Source: Clostridium amylolyticum (GTDB lineage: Bacteria; Bacillota; Clostridia; Clostridiales; Clostridiaceae). Taken from it: a DNA stretch of 64,000 bases. The DNA lies in assembly GCF_900142075.1 (NCBI RefSeq), contig NZ_FQZO01000002.1, positions 186,001 through 250,000 of the forward strand, in the 5' to 3' direction. Each line of letters begins with the position of its first letter. Positions within the stretch are counted from its first letter, which is position 1. A program made the translations under genes and the position numbers. Positions 45,518-51,755 of the stretch are shown here, piece by piece. The notes beneath the pieces were generated by a model. That model was not told the DNA's origin. It ran no database searches and worked only from the letters and a program-made list of their open reading frames with translations.

Positions 45518-45647
45518 CCGCTTTTACCTCCTACAATCCCTTTCATTTTTCTTACAATACCATCTGTTATTGAGCCCTAACTCATCCCCCCTTTATAAGC
45601 AATCTTCCTAATCCACTTTCTTTAGTTGTAAGCATATTGTTAGACAT
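45514..45647 (-). pseudogene. Remnants of deleted connector/head genes
   Basis: Two scraps. At 45582-45647 a strong AAAGGAGGTG precedes a 21-codon frame (MSNNMLTTKESGLGRLLIKG) that stops abruptly. At 45514-45576 a start-less frame SITDGIVRKMKGIVGGKSG runs into the next gene, like the C-terminus of a connector protein. Together they look like the scar of a deletion that removed the head genes. Confidence 0.55.
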
Positions 45648-45675
45648 TCATACACCTCCTTTGGAATTTATACAG

Positions 45676-45710
45676 TAAAATAAAAAGAGCACCCTTTCAG
45701 GCACTCCTTA
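45676..45710 (-). terminator. Terminator at the element 1 deletion region
   Basis: Minus-strand GAGTGCCT-GAA-AGGGTGCTC with several G-T pairs, then TTTTTATTTTA. Same TTTTATTTT family as other module-border terminators. Confidence 0.65.
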
Positions 45711-45774
45711 TGATAATATAATAACAGCTTATTTTATTAGTGTGTTTAAATGTTATGAACATTTAATTACTATT

Positions 45775-46200
45775 TTATTCAATATATATTAATGGTATTA
45801 ATTTGTTTATAATTGTTGACTTGTTTCTGCATATGGTCTGTTCAGTAACATATAATTTAATTGCAGCGTCTTTCACTCTAACCTTATTGAAATAACATGA
45901 CTCTATTAAATTACGTTCACTATCTGTTAAAACTTCAATAGCATTATCTATTCTTTTTATTTCATTCTCTTTTTTAACTAACAAATTAGTTAGATATTCA
46001 ATTCTTTTTTCCTTGTGTTCTATTTCTCTTTCCACTGAACTTGATATGGTATTAGCCTTTGGCATATTATCATAACAAATTGAACTTATTCCGCTGTAAC
46101 TTTGCTCTACATCCTCTATCTCAATTTTTATATTTTTAATTTCTGCCAATGTATTTTTATAATTATAAAGCATAGCTTCAAGCTTTTTATATGAATTCAT
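45775..46200 (-). CDS. Late-gene transcriptional regulator (sigma-70 region 4/ArpU-like)
   Basis: 141 residues. The first about 95 form a long charged coiled coil. The C-terminus, LTDSERNLIESCYFNKVRVK followed by DAAIKLYVTEQTICRNKS, is a sigma region 4-like helix-turn-helix. Such proteins (RinA, ArpU) activate phage late transcription. It is placed between the switch region and the structural operon, as expected. Confidence 0.78.
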   Translation of the reverse strand: MNSYKKLEAMLYNYKNTLAEIKNIKIEIEDVEQSYSGISSICYDNMPKANTISSSVEREIEHKEKRIEYLTNLLVKKENEIKRIDNAIEVLTDSERNLIESCYFNKVRVKDAAIKLYVTEQTICRNKSTIINKLIPLIYIE

Positions 46201-46300
46201 TTATATCACCTACTTTTTGATCTATAATTTCCAACTATATATTCCTAAAAGTTCTTGGTCATTTCTAAATTTAGTAATTCCTCTCTTGGAGTCTCAGGTT

Positions 46301-46831
46301 TTACTTGTGGTACTCCATTTCTTTTTGAATTTGTTCAAGTCTTTCATTTATACATGATACTAAATTATCTTCTAAAGTTTTTCTTAAACTGCTTTCCACA
46401 TAAAACTTACTGTCACCAATTGATATAAACCTTAAATTGTGAACTTGTAGTTCATCCTTCATATCTTTAAGAGATTTCATTTCTCCTTCTAATTTTTCAA
46501 ACCGCATCTCTCTAGCCTTCATGCAATCACACATTTTTTTATCAACATATTCCGACTCCTGTTTCAGTACTTTTAAAAATTCTGCGATTTTGTTTTCTAT
46601 AACGTGGAGTTTCTTCATTATGAGCATTAGATCATCATTGTCTAATAACGTCTTTGTATAAAGGAATTTAAGGGAAAATTTAAGGCTTGGACAATAAGCT
46701 ATATCTACCCATCTTTCCTTACCCACGTTTTCTTTCTTTGTAAGTTTGCCTTCCTCAATAATCCTCTTTTGCTGGATTACAAAATGTCTTTCATCTGTTG
46801 TTATTCTATAATCTCCAAAATCTAATTTCAT
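46301..46831 (-). CDS. Phage protein of unknown function with coiled coil
   Basis: 176 residues. The N-terminal third is beta-rich (MKLDFGDYRITTDERHFVI), a Cys-containing helix follows (YVDKKMCDCMKAREMRF) and then a long coiled coil. The ATG overlaps the stop of a 21-residue leader frame as TAATG, after GGAGGAATATTA. After its stop the -1 frame stays open for 24 codons (GVPQVKPETPREELLNLEMT), so the natural C-terminus may be different. Confidence 0.65.
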   Translation of the reverse strand: MKLDFGDYRITTDERHFVIQQKRIIEEGKLTKKENVGKERWVDIAYCPSLKFSLKFLYTKTLLDNDDLMLIMKKLHVIENKIAEFLKVLKQESEYVDKKMCDCMKAREMRFEKLEGEMKSLKDMKDELQVHNLRFISIGDSKFYVESSLRKTLEDNLVSCINERLEQIQKEMEYHK

Positions 46832-46896
46832 TAATATTCCTCCAGTGATATGCTTGAATTGGATCTTTCATTAATTAACTTTTCTAAATCTTTCAT
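46831..46896 (-). CDS. 21-residue leader peptide or small protein
   Basis: MKDLEKLINERSNSSISLEE plus Tyr. AGGAGG is 9 nt upstream of the ATG, and the stop forms TAATG with the next gene. It may act only to couple translation. It overlaps the end of a degraded frame at 46871-47101. Confidence 0.5.
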   Translation of the reverse strand: MKDLEKLINERSNSSISLEEY

Positions 46897-47101
46897 GTGG
46901 GCATATCCTCCTAATTATATTTTTTATAATTGTTGCTGCTTTTTCTGCTATATCAACCATTTCAAAATAGCTTGTCTTTTTTCTAAAACTTATTTTGTTA
47001 AACTTGGTGTCTTTATCAGTTATCTTTAAAGCACCTTCTAATTGAGTCTTATTAAACGCTCTAATTTATGAAATAAATTTATTTAGAATATATTTCTTCA
47101 C
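46871..47101 (-). pseudogene. Early-region phage gene interrupted by an in-frame stop
   Basis: A GTG at 47101, nine nt after AAGGAGAG, opens KKYILNKFIS and then hits TAA. The same frame continues for 64 more codons: IRAFNKTQLEGALKITDKDT, FNKISFRKKTSYFEMVDIAE, and so on to 46871. One nonsense change would explain it. Function unknown; the position next to cro suggests an early regulatory gene. Confidence 0.55.
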
Positions 47102-47115
47102 TGTATGTTCTCTCC

Positions 47116-47349
47116 TTACTTTTGTTCAGTTTTCTGAACTTTGATTGCAAAAAAATATATAGGTATTTCAATTTGCTGCAAGTTCAATAGTTCCGTCGCT
47201 TTATTAATTTCTTGCTGAGTAAATTCACTATTATTATTAAGCTTTGCACTTAATGTTGTTCTTGACATACCCATTCTTTTTGCAAACTCAGCTTGGGTTT
47301 TACACTTTTCTCTTATTTTCCCATGTAATTTGCTATAGTCAAAAGCCAT
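47116..47349 (-). CDS. Cro-like helix-turn-helix protein
   Basis: 77 residues with HTH FAKRMGMSRTTLSAKLNNNS and a preceding HGKIREKCKTQAE helix, of the type found beside cI genes in Firmicute phages (DUF739-like). It is divergent from the repressor gene. AAGGAGG precedes the ATG. Its last codons (VQKTEQK) are encoded by a copy of the phage operator at 47124-47139, so DNA for the C-terminal tail doubles as a binding site. Confidence 0.82.
   Translation of the reverse strand: MAFDYSKLHGKIREKCKTQAEFAKRMGMSRTTLSAKLNNNSEFTQQEINKATELLNLQQIEIPIYFFAIKVQKTEQK
47124..47139. promoter_or_regulatory. Operator copy inside the cro-like coding sequence
   Basis: GTTCAGTTTTCTGAAC, identical to the site at 47372-47387. 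It covers the last codons of the Cro-like gene, about 230 bp from the main operators. Confidence 0.7.
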
Positions 47350-47371
47350 ATCTTTACCTCCTTTTAACCTT

Positions 47372-47500
47372 GTTCAGTTTTCTGAACTAATTTTATATTA
47401 GCACACTAAAAATTGAATTGCAATATGTTATTTTAGTTTTCTGAACTTTTGTTATAATTATCTAATATTTTCGTTGTGTTTTCTGAACTTTTGTTATAAT
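47372..47500. promoter_or_regulatory. Divergent lysogeny switch: three operators and promoters
   Basis: Sites GTTCAGTTTTCTGAAC (47372-47387), a half-degenerate TTTTAGTTTTCTGAAC (47431-47446) and GTTGTGTTTTCTGAAC (47473-47488). The last two are 42 bp apart, four helical turns. The leftward cro promoter is TTGCAA (47418-47423), 17 nt, and minus-strand TAATAT (47395-47400); the first operator covers its start point. The rightward side has two TATAAT boxes (47453-47458 and 47495-47500), each just after CTGAACTTTTGT, so operator and -10 are duplicated together. Confidence 0.8.
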
Positions 47501-47522
47501 ATGTATATAAGAGGTGATTATG

Positions 47523-47975
47523 ATGTGCACAACTTTTTCTGAAAGAATGAAACTGGCTATGGAAATAAAAGATATAAAGCAGGCTGATATAGTTGAAAAA
47601 ACAAAAATAGGTAAATCTTCAATAAGTCAATATCTATCCGGTATGTATGAACCAAAACAAAAAAATATTTTTTTAATAGCTAGAGCATTAGGTGTTAGTG
47701 AGGCTTGGCTTATGGGTCATGATGTTCCTATGGAACCATCAGTTGTTAATTCTTATAGGCGTCTTACTGAAGAGCAGACTGCTTTATTAAATAGTTTTAG
47801 CAGATTAAATACTATAGGGAAGGTTACAGCAATTAAAAGAGTTGAGGAACTGACATATATAGATAAATATATAGAAAAAGACTATCTATCTCCAGTTGCT
47901 GCACATGCTAAAAATAAAGCATCCAAAGATGACATTAAACATGATTTAGACATTATGGATGATGATAATTGGTAA
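47523..47975 (+). CDS. cI-like repressor, HTH XRE family
   Basis: About 150 residues. An N-terminal XRE helix-turn-helix (FSERMKLAMEIKDIKQADIV, SKSSIS-type recognition helix KIGKSSISQYLSG) and a C-terminal helical region without a LexA-type peptidase. The ATG at 47523 has GAGGTG 6 nt upstream; earlier ATG and GTG codons are closer to it. A repressor lacking self-cleavage fits with the following ImmA-like protease gene, which would relieve repression. Confidence 0.85.
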   Translation: MCTTFSERMKLAMEIKDIKQADIVEKTKIGKSSISQYLSGMYEPKQKNIFLIARALGVSEAWLMGHDVPMEPSVVNSYRRLTEEQTALLNSFSRLNTIGKVTAIKRVEELTYIDKYIEKDYLSPVAAHAKNKASKDDIKHDLDIMDDDNW

Positions 47976-47990
47976 ATTAGAGGTGATTGC

Positions 47991-48461
47991 ATGATGTATG
48001 AGGAGTTATTAAAAGAAGCTGATAACTTACAAATCATTGTTCGTGAAAGAAAGCTGAAAGCTTTTGATGGGTTATGTAAAGGTAATAGAATTGCCATTAG
48101 TAAAGATCTAATAACTGATGCAGAGAAATATTGCGTTTTACATGAAGAAATAGGCCACTTTCTAAAAACTGTAGGAGATATTACTGATCAAACTAAAATA
48201 GAAAATCGAAAACAAGAACTTGTGGCTCGAAGGTATGGCTATAAAAGGGCGGTTAGTTTGTTTGGATTGATTAGTGCATTTGAATATAAGGCACAAACAT
48301 CTTATGAAATTGCTGAATTTTTAGGTGTTACAGAGCAATATCTTAAAGAGTGTATAGAAGATTATAAAAAGCAGTATGGTGTTTACTGTATGCTTGAACA
48401 ATACATCATATACTTTGAACCTAATTTAATGATCTGTAAATTATTTAATCCAGTTGTATAA
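47991..48461 (+). CDS. ImmA/IrrE-family metallopeptidase-like protein
   Basis: 156 residues. The family block is VLHEEIGHFLKTVGDIT. In ICEBs1, ImmA cleaves the ImmR repressor after DNA damage; here the neighbour is the cI-like gene, 15 bp upstream. The zinc motif is shifted from the standard HExxH: the line-up gives E-E-I-G-H with His51 one residue earlier, as in several clostridial relatives with AEELGH. Zinc binding should be checked. GAGGTG precedes the ATG. Confidence 0.82.
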   Translation: MMYEELLKEADNLQIIVRERKLKAFDGLCKGNRIAISKDLITDAEKYCVLHEEIGHFLKTVGDITDQTKIENRKQELVARRYGYKRAVSLFGLISAFEYKAQTSYEIAEFLGVTEQYLKECIEDYKKQYGVYCMLEQYIIYFEPNLMICKLFNPVV

Positions 48462-48478
48462 AACAACTGGATATTTTA
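48448..48478 (+). terminator. Terminator of the cI-ImmA operon
   Basis: ATCCAGTTGT-ATAAA-ACAACTGGAT followed by ATTTTA. It overlaps the stop codon of the ImmA-like gene. The remaining 48479-48604 contains no integrase and no other recognisable gene. Confidence 0.8.
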
Positions 48479-48604
48479 CTCATTATTTAGAGCTGCAGAT
48501 ATTCTAAATATAATATAAAATTATAGTATAAAATTTGTTTATAAAAGCGGTTTTATATAAAAAACTTTATTTCAATTCGTTGATATTGCACTTTATAATG
48601 TATT

Positions 48605-48632
48605 TGGTGACCCCTAGGAGACTCGAACTCCT
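48605..48632 (-). other. att-like tRNA 3'-half between the two elements
   Basis: Minus strand AGGAG-TTCGAGT-CTCCT, then AGGGGTC, A, CCA: an intact T-arm with the TTCGA loop, acceptor strand and CCA. There is no D-arm or anticodon part upstream, so it is not a whole tRNA gene. It fits a phage-carried att core at the junction of two prophages. Confidence 0.8.
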
Positions 48633-48779
48633 GATTCCAATCAATTCTAACTGTAAAAAACTAAAACTGCCCTCAACTATTGAGATTAAGCCATTCATTC
48701 CCTATAACATTCTATTACAAACTAGCACCATCTGAAACTTATGTGGGAAAAATGTGGGAAGAATGCGAGGTATGATTTA

Positions 48780-48807
48780 TAAAAAAAGCCCTGGAATAAT
48801 CCAGGGT
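48780..48807 (-). terminator. Terminator after the element 2 lipoprotein gene
   Basis: Minus strand CCCTGGA-TTAT-TCCAGGG followed by CTTTTTTT. The counterpart of the hairpin at 33559-33590. Confidence 0.88.
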
Positions 48808-48812
48808 TATTT

Positions 48813-49397
48813 TTATTTTAAATAATACCCTACGGATGAATCACTAGGATTAATTAGAATTACATTATCTAGTGAAAGATCATTAGGTACTTCAAACGTT
48901 ACATATATATTCTTAGTTAAATTAGGGTTTATATTGTCATATACTCCTACAAATCCGTTCTTTTCATTTTCTATATTTAAAGGTATCATGCTATCAGAAT
49001 GTACGTCATATCCACTCTTGCTATTAAAGTCATATAGCGCGAACTTTGTTCCTACTTCTTTGGGTGCTTTCCCTAAATTCTTAGCAGATACCTTTATCTG
49101 TATGAATTTATTCCCTTCACTTTTAAAATTCTCTCTCAATGCTGTAATAGTTTCTACATCTTTAGCTTCTAATATTTTGAATTCCCATTCCCCACTTTTT
49201 CCTGCTGTACCAAAATCTATTGTGGTTGCTTGCTTCTCCGTTTTATTAGAAGTATCTTTTTTTGTTTCATTAGGAGCTTCTCCTTTAGTTTCTTTGGTTG
49301 GTGGATTATTCGCCGGCGCTTGGTTATTTTTATTCCCACAAGCTACTAATACCAAGATTAAACTTATTACTAGCATTACTGATAAAATCTTTTTCAT
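48813..49397 (-). CDS. Prophage cargo: DUF4352-type lipoprotein
   Basis: 194 residues. A lipoprotein signal ends VLVACGN (Cys20). A low-complexity Asn/Thr/Lys/Pro linker follows to about residue 60, then an immunoglobulin-like beta domain (EWEFKILEAKDVETITALRE, FIQIKVSAKNLGKAPKEVGT, VTFEVPNDLSLDNV) as in DUF4352 proteins. It would be displayed on the lysogen's surface. Such prophage lipoproteins can block superinfection, but that is only an inference. It has its own promoter and terminator. Confidence 0.85.
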   Translation of the reverse strand: MKKILSVMLVISLILVLVACGNKNNQAPANNPPTKETKGEAPNETKKDTSNKTEKQATTIDFGTAGKSGEWEFKILEAKDVETITALRENFKSEGNKFIQIKVSAKNLGKAPKEVGTKFALYDFNSKSGYDVHSDSMIPLNIENEKNGFVGVYDNINPNLTKNIYVTFEVPNDLSLDNVILINPSDSSVGYYLK

Positions 49398-49420
49398 AAT
49401 ACTTACCCCCTGTATGTATA

Positions 49421-49493
49421 TTTACAATTATAATTGTAAACTACACATTTATTTGTTCAAGTTTTTCGACAAAACTATATATAATGTTACATG
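49421..49493 (-). promoter_or_regulatory. Conserved cargo-gene promoter and operator, copy 2
   Basis: TTTACAATTATAATTGTAAA (49421-49440) is a perfect 20-bp palindrome covering a minus-strand -10 (TACAAT) 16 nt after TTGAAC. The block 49464-49493 is nearly identical to 34034-34063. The downstream genes differ, but this control region is shared with element 1. Confidence 0.68.
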
Positions 49494-49566
49494 TATAAGA
49501 TGTGTAAAAATGGCAAGAATTTAAAATGTTTATGGTTTGTTCTATTTATAGAATCTCCTTTGGCTT

Positions 49567-49592
49567 AGCTCCCTAGTATGGGGGCTTTTTTA
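49567..49592 (+). terminator. Plus-strand terminator without a plus-strand gene
   Basis: AGCTCCC-TAGTAT-GGGGGCT then TTTTTTA. No plus-strand gene reads into it in 48.5-49.6 kb; it may stop antisense transcripts. Confidence 0.65.
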
Positions 49593-49595
49593 TGC

Positions 49596-49628
49596 AAAAA
49601 AAATAAAGGGTAGCCCCGAGGACTACCT
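49596..49628 (-). terminator. Terminator after the element 2 amidase
   Basis: Minus strand GGTAGTCC-TCG-GGGCTACC followed by CTTTATTTTTTTT. Related to 34186-34220. Confidence 0.85.
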
Positions 49629-49637
49629 TAATAAATA

Positions 49638-50609
49638 TTATACTAATTTAATTTCTATAGCTTCTATTCTTCTACCTTGTCCAGTGGTTCCAGCTACTTC
49701 TCTATCTCTTACCCAATTTGTCCATCCTATATCTTGCACATGCACTCTATAGGTTACAGTAACACCAATTCCTTTAATTGCTATAGCTTCTAATCTTAGA
49801 GATTCTCCCATTGTTCCTACCACTTCTCCGTCTGTTCTTATAGATGTCCATCCCTTACCTTCTATATGTCCTTGCATTTCTAATTTGGCACTTGTATTTT
49901 CTAGTTTTATTGTTAAAGCCTCAAGTCTTTTGCTTTGCCCGGTTGTCCCTGCAGTTTCCCCATTTTTTCTCTTGCCTTGCCACCCTATATCTTGCACGTG
50001 TGCCTCATAAATTACAGAAGGTTTTGGTGCTGGATCTGGAGCAGGAGCACTTTGAACCTTTTTACCTTCTATGCCCTCTGCTATGACTTTTGCTATTATT
50101 TGTGGCCCTATTTTTTTATATAGTTCCACATCTTTAGTTGCTTCTAAAAAGAACATCTCTACTATCATAGCTGGCATTTTAGTATGCTTTAATTCATATA
50201 GTGAAGGGTTTATGTTCAATCCATTTGTTGACTTCCTTCTCTGTTTTCCTTCATCATCAGTAAAGCCTAAATCATATAGTGCTTTAGCTACATTTATAGC
50301 ATATGAATTATTGCTATTATGTGCACATACCTCGGAACCTATTGCCCCTATATACTTCTCATAAGCCTTGTTAACATGAAGTGATATGAATAAATCTGCG
50401 CCCCAGGCATTTGCTTTATTAACTCCATAAGCTAGATCATCACTCTTACTCATTCCTTTTGGAGGAGTAACATCTAAAGCTTCATATCCTAAAGACATTA
50501 AATAAGCCCCAAAATGAGGGAGAACCTCCCTATTAACCACTATTTCATTTAGTATACCAACCGCTCCTGGAGCTTGTGGGTTATGGCCTGCTCTATATGC
50601 TATTTTCAT
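49638..50609 (-). CDS. N-acetylmuramoyl-L-alanine amidase endolysin with ChW repeats
   Basis: 323 residues. The Amidase_3 domain (1-180) has AYRAGHNPQAPGAVG, ISLHVNKAY and IVEMFFLEATKD with the catalytic Glu. After a Pro-rich linker there are three clostridial hydrophobic-W repeats, each with GW and TGQ/MGES and a final LEALTIKL-, LEAIAIKG- or IEAIEIKL-type strand. These bind the clostridial wall. Element 1 uses a PG_binding_1 domain instead, so the two elements share the catalytic type but not the wall anchor. The holin gene ends 2 bp before it. Confidence 0.94.
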   Translation of the reverse strand: MKIAYRAGHNPQAPGAVGILNEIVVNREVLPHFGAYLMSLGYEALDVTPPKGMSKSDDLAYGVNKANAWGADLFISLHVNKAYEKYIGAIGSEVCAHNSNNSYAINVAKALYDLGFTDDEGKQRRKSTNGLNINPSLYELKHTKMPAMIVEMFFLEATKDVELYKKIGPQIIAKVIAEGIEGKKVQSAPAPDPAPKPSVIYEAHVQDIGWQGKRKNGETAGTTGQSKRLEALTIKLENTSAKLEMQGHIEGKGWTSIRTDGEVVGTMGESLRLEAIAIKGIGVTVTYRVHVQDIGWTNWVRDREVAGTTGQGRRIEAIEIKLV

Positions 50610-50611
50610 TA

Positions 50612-50872
50612 TTATTCATCCTCCCTATTTTTAGTTTGCTTAATAAGCTGATTAGTTAAGACAGCTACTCCAGTTGATACTATTCCCTGGAATACTGCTA
50701 GTGCTGTAACCCCTTGTTGCAATGCTATAGATCCTCCAACACCAACTACAAGTAAAACCCATGGTATGCTCCAATCTAGTACTTTAGGACTATTCTTCAA
50801 AAACATTCCCACAACATATAAAGCAGCCACCAATATCATTAGTTGTTCGGGTACAAATTTAATTAATTCCAT
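50612..50872 (-). CDS. Holin, Phage_holin_5_2 type
   Basis: About 86 residues with three hydrophobic segments: IKFVPEQLMILVAALYVVGM, SIPWVLLVVGVGGSIAL and LAVFQGIVSTGVAVLTNQL, then a charged tail. The first segment and KNSPKVLDW are typical of this clostridial and Bacillus holin family. The ATG at 50872 has AAGGA 10 nt upstream; an ATG four codons earlier overlaps that site. Confidence 0.87.
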   Translation of the reverse strand: MELIKFVPEQLMILVAALYVVGMFLKNSPKVLDWSIPWVLLVVGVGGSIALQQGVTALAVFQGIVSTGVAVLTNQLIKQTKNREDE

Positions 50873-50886
50873 AATTAACACCATCC

Positions 50887-51195
50887 TTATTTTTTAAATA
50901 TTAAACCTAAAATAATTCCTACAATACCAGTAATAGTAGAAGATACTAAGGCTACTTTATAATGCTTAGCTTCTTTGCTTGGTTCTTTTTCAATATGATC
51001 TAATTTACTTGCAATATCCCCTATGCTCTCCTTAATCTCGTTTAAGATATTAAAGATCATTTTAATCTGTTCACTAGATACTGCAGATGTCCTCTCCAGT
51101 ATTAACAATCTCTGTTCAAAATCTTTTTTTGATTCCTTTAGTTCTAATATCTGCTTTTCTAAATTATCAATTTTTATATCTTTTTCATCTGCCAT
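50887..51195 (-). CDS. XhlA-like lysis accessory protein
   Basis: 102 residues: a long coiled coil (about 5-75), a basic hinge (EKEPSKEAKHYKVAL) and a C-terminal membrane helix (VSSTITGIVGIILGLIF). This is the layout of haemolysin XhlA/BhlA proteins, which work with a holin at the membrane. It ends 14 bp before the holin start. Confidence 0.85.
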   Translation of the reverse strand: MADEKDIKIDNLEKQILELKESKKDFEQRLLILERTSAVSSEQIKMIFNILNEIKESIGDIASKLDHIEKEPSKEAKHYKVALVSSTITGIVGIILGLIFKK

Positions 51196-51222
51196 AACCC
51201 ACCTACCTAATTAACAAAATTT

Positions 51223-51264
51223 AAGGCAAAATAAAAACACCCTATAGGTGCTCTATCTTGCCTT
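51223..51264 (-). terminator. Terminator before the element 2 lysis genes
   Basis: Nested stems AAGGCAA/TTGCCTT and AGCACC-TATAG-GGTG(T) with TTTTATTTTGCC on the minus strand. Nearly the same layout as 35561-35602. Confidence 0.78.
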
Positions 51265-51273
51265 TTAGTTTAA

Positions 51274-51417
51274 TTATATTGTTGTAGTTTCTTTTACTAC
51301 TTCTGTTACTACTTCTTTTAAGTTGAACAGCCTAGGTACTTCTTCAAGCTTGTAGGTACCGCCTAAAACTAAAGATACCCAAACCTTAACTAGTCCGCTA
51401 TTCTTAGTAAAATTCAT
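51274..51417 (-). CDS. XkdX-like small phage protein
   Basis: 47 residues: MNFTKNSGLVKVWVSLVLGG at the start, then TYKLEEVPRLFNLKEVVTEV. GGAGGTG lies 8 nt before the ATG and the upstream gene ends 1 bp before it. The layout (NSGLVKVWVSLV, VPxLFNLREVV) matches the small proteins found between fibre and holin genes in Firmicute phages. The role is unknown. Confidence 0.75.
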   Translation of the reverse strand: MNFTKNSGLVKVWVSLVLGGTYKLEEVPRLFNLKEVVTEVVKETTTI

Positions 51418-51418
51418 A

Positions 51419-51730
51419 CTATACACCTCCTCCCATCATGCTGGTAACTAATACAGTAAGCTCTGCTATACTTTGTTTCATAGTTTCATTCTCTGCTTTA
51501 AGCTTGTCAACCTCAGAAGGTTCCTGAGGAACTGGTTCTGGAATATATTCCTCAAATATTTCTTCAAACGTTATACCATTAATATTTTTTATCTTAAATT
51601 GCTTACCTTGAGCTTGTAGCTCAAAATATTTATTATATAGTTCATCAGAAATTTCAGTATCTGTTTCTAGTATAGTGTTTATTTCCTTATCTTTAAAACC
51701 CACATATCCGTTGTCGTTAAATATATACAT
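51419..51730 (-). CDS. Small phage baseplate/fibre-associated protein
   Basis: 103 residues. The N-terminus YIFNDNGYVGFKDKEINTIL looks like a short beta domain, the middle is acidic and Pro-rich (FEEYIPEPVPQEPSE), and the C-terminus is a short coiled coil ending MMGGGV. It resembles XkdW-like proteins in size and place, but the match is only suggestive. The stop overlaps the ribosome binding site of the XkdX-like gene. Confidence 0.68.
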   Translation of the reverse strand: MYIFNDNGYVGFKDKEINTILETDTEISDELYNKYFELQAQGKQFKIKNINGITFEEIFEEYIPEPVPQEPSEVDKLKAENETMKQSIAELTVLVTSMMGGGV

Positions 51731-51755
51731 ATTATTTACACCTCCTAGTATCCTA

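Larger units (their letters stand above)
33383..48632. mobile_element. Prophage-derived element 1 (tail, lysis and switch genes only)
   Basis: A 15-kb block bounded by two related tRNA-3'-half-like sequences. In order it contains a cargo membrane gene, amidase, holin, receptor-binding/endopeptidase tail protein, Dit, tape measure, Com-like protein, chaperones, tail tube, tail completion, late regulator, Cro-like, cI-like and ImmA-like genes. There is no integrase, terminase, portal, protease, scaffold or capsid gene. Remnants at 45514-45647 mark where the head module would be. It is either a decayed siphovirus prophage or an element selected to make headless tails. Confidence 0.9.

Noticed and set aside
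48605..48632. Complete tRNA gene
   Set aside because: Only T-arm, acceptor 3' strand and CCA are present; no D-arm, anticodon arm or 5' acceptor strand can be found upstream.
48535..48735. Plus-strand frame over the att-like sequence (TPRRLEL-type translation)
   Set aside because: The apparent motif is the complement of a tRNA T-arm; no ribosome binding site.
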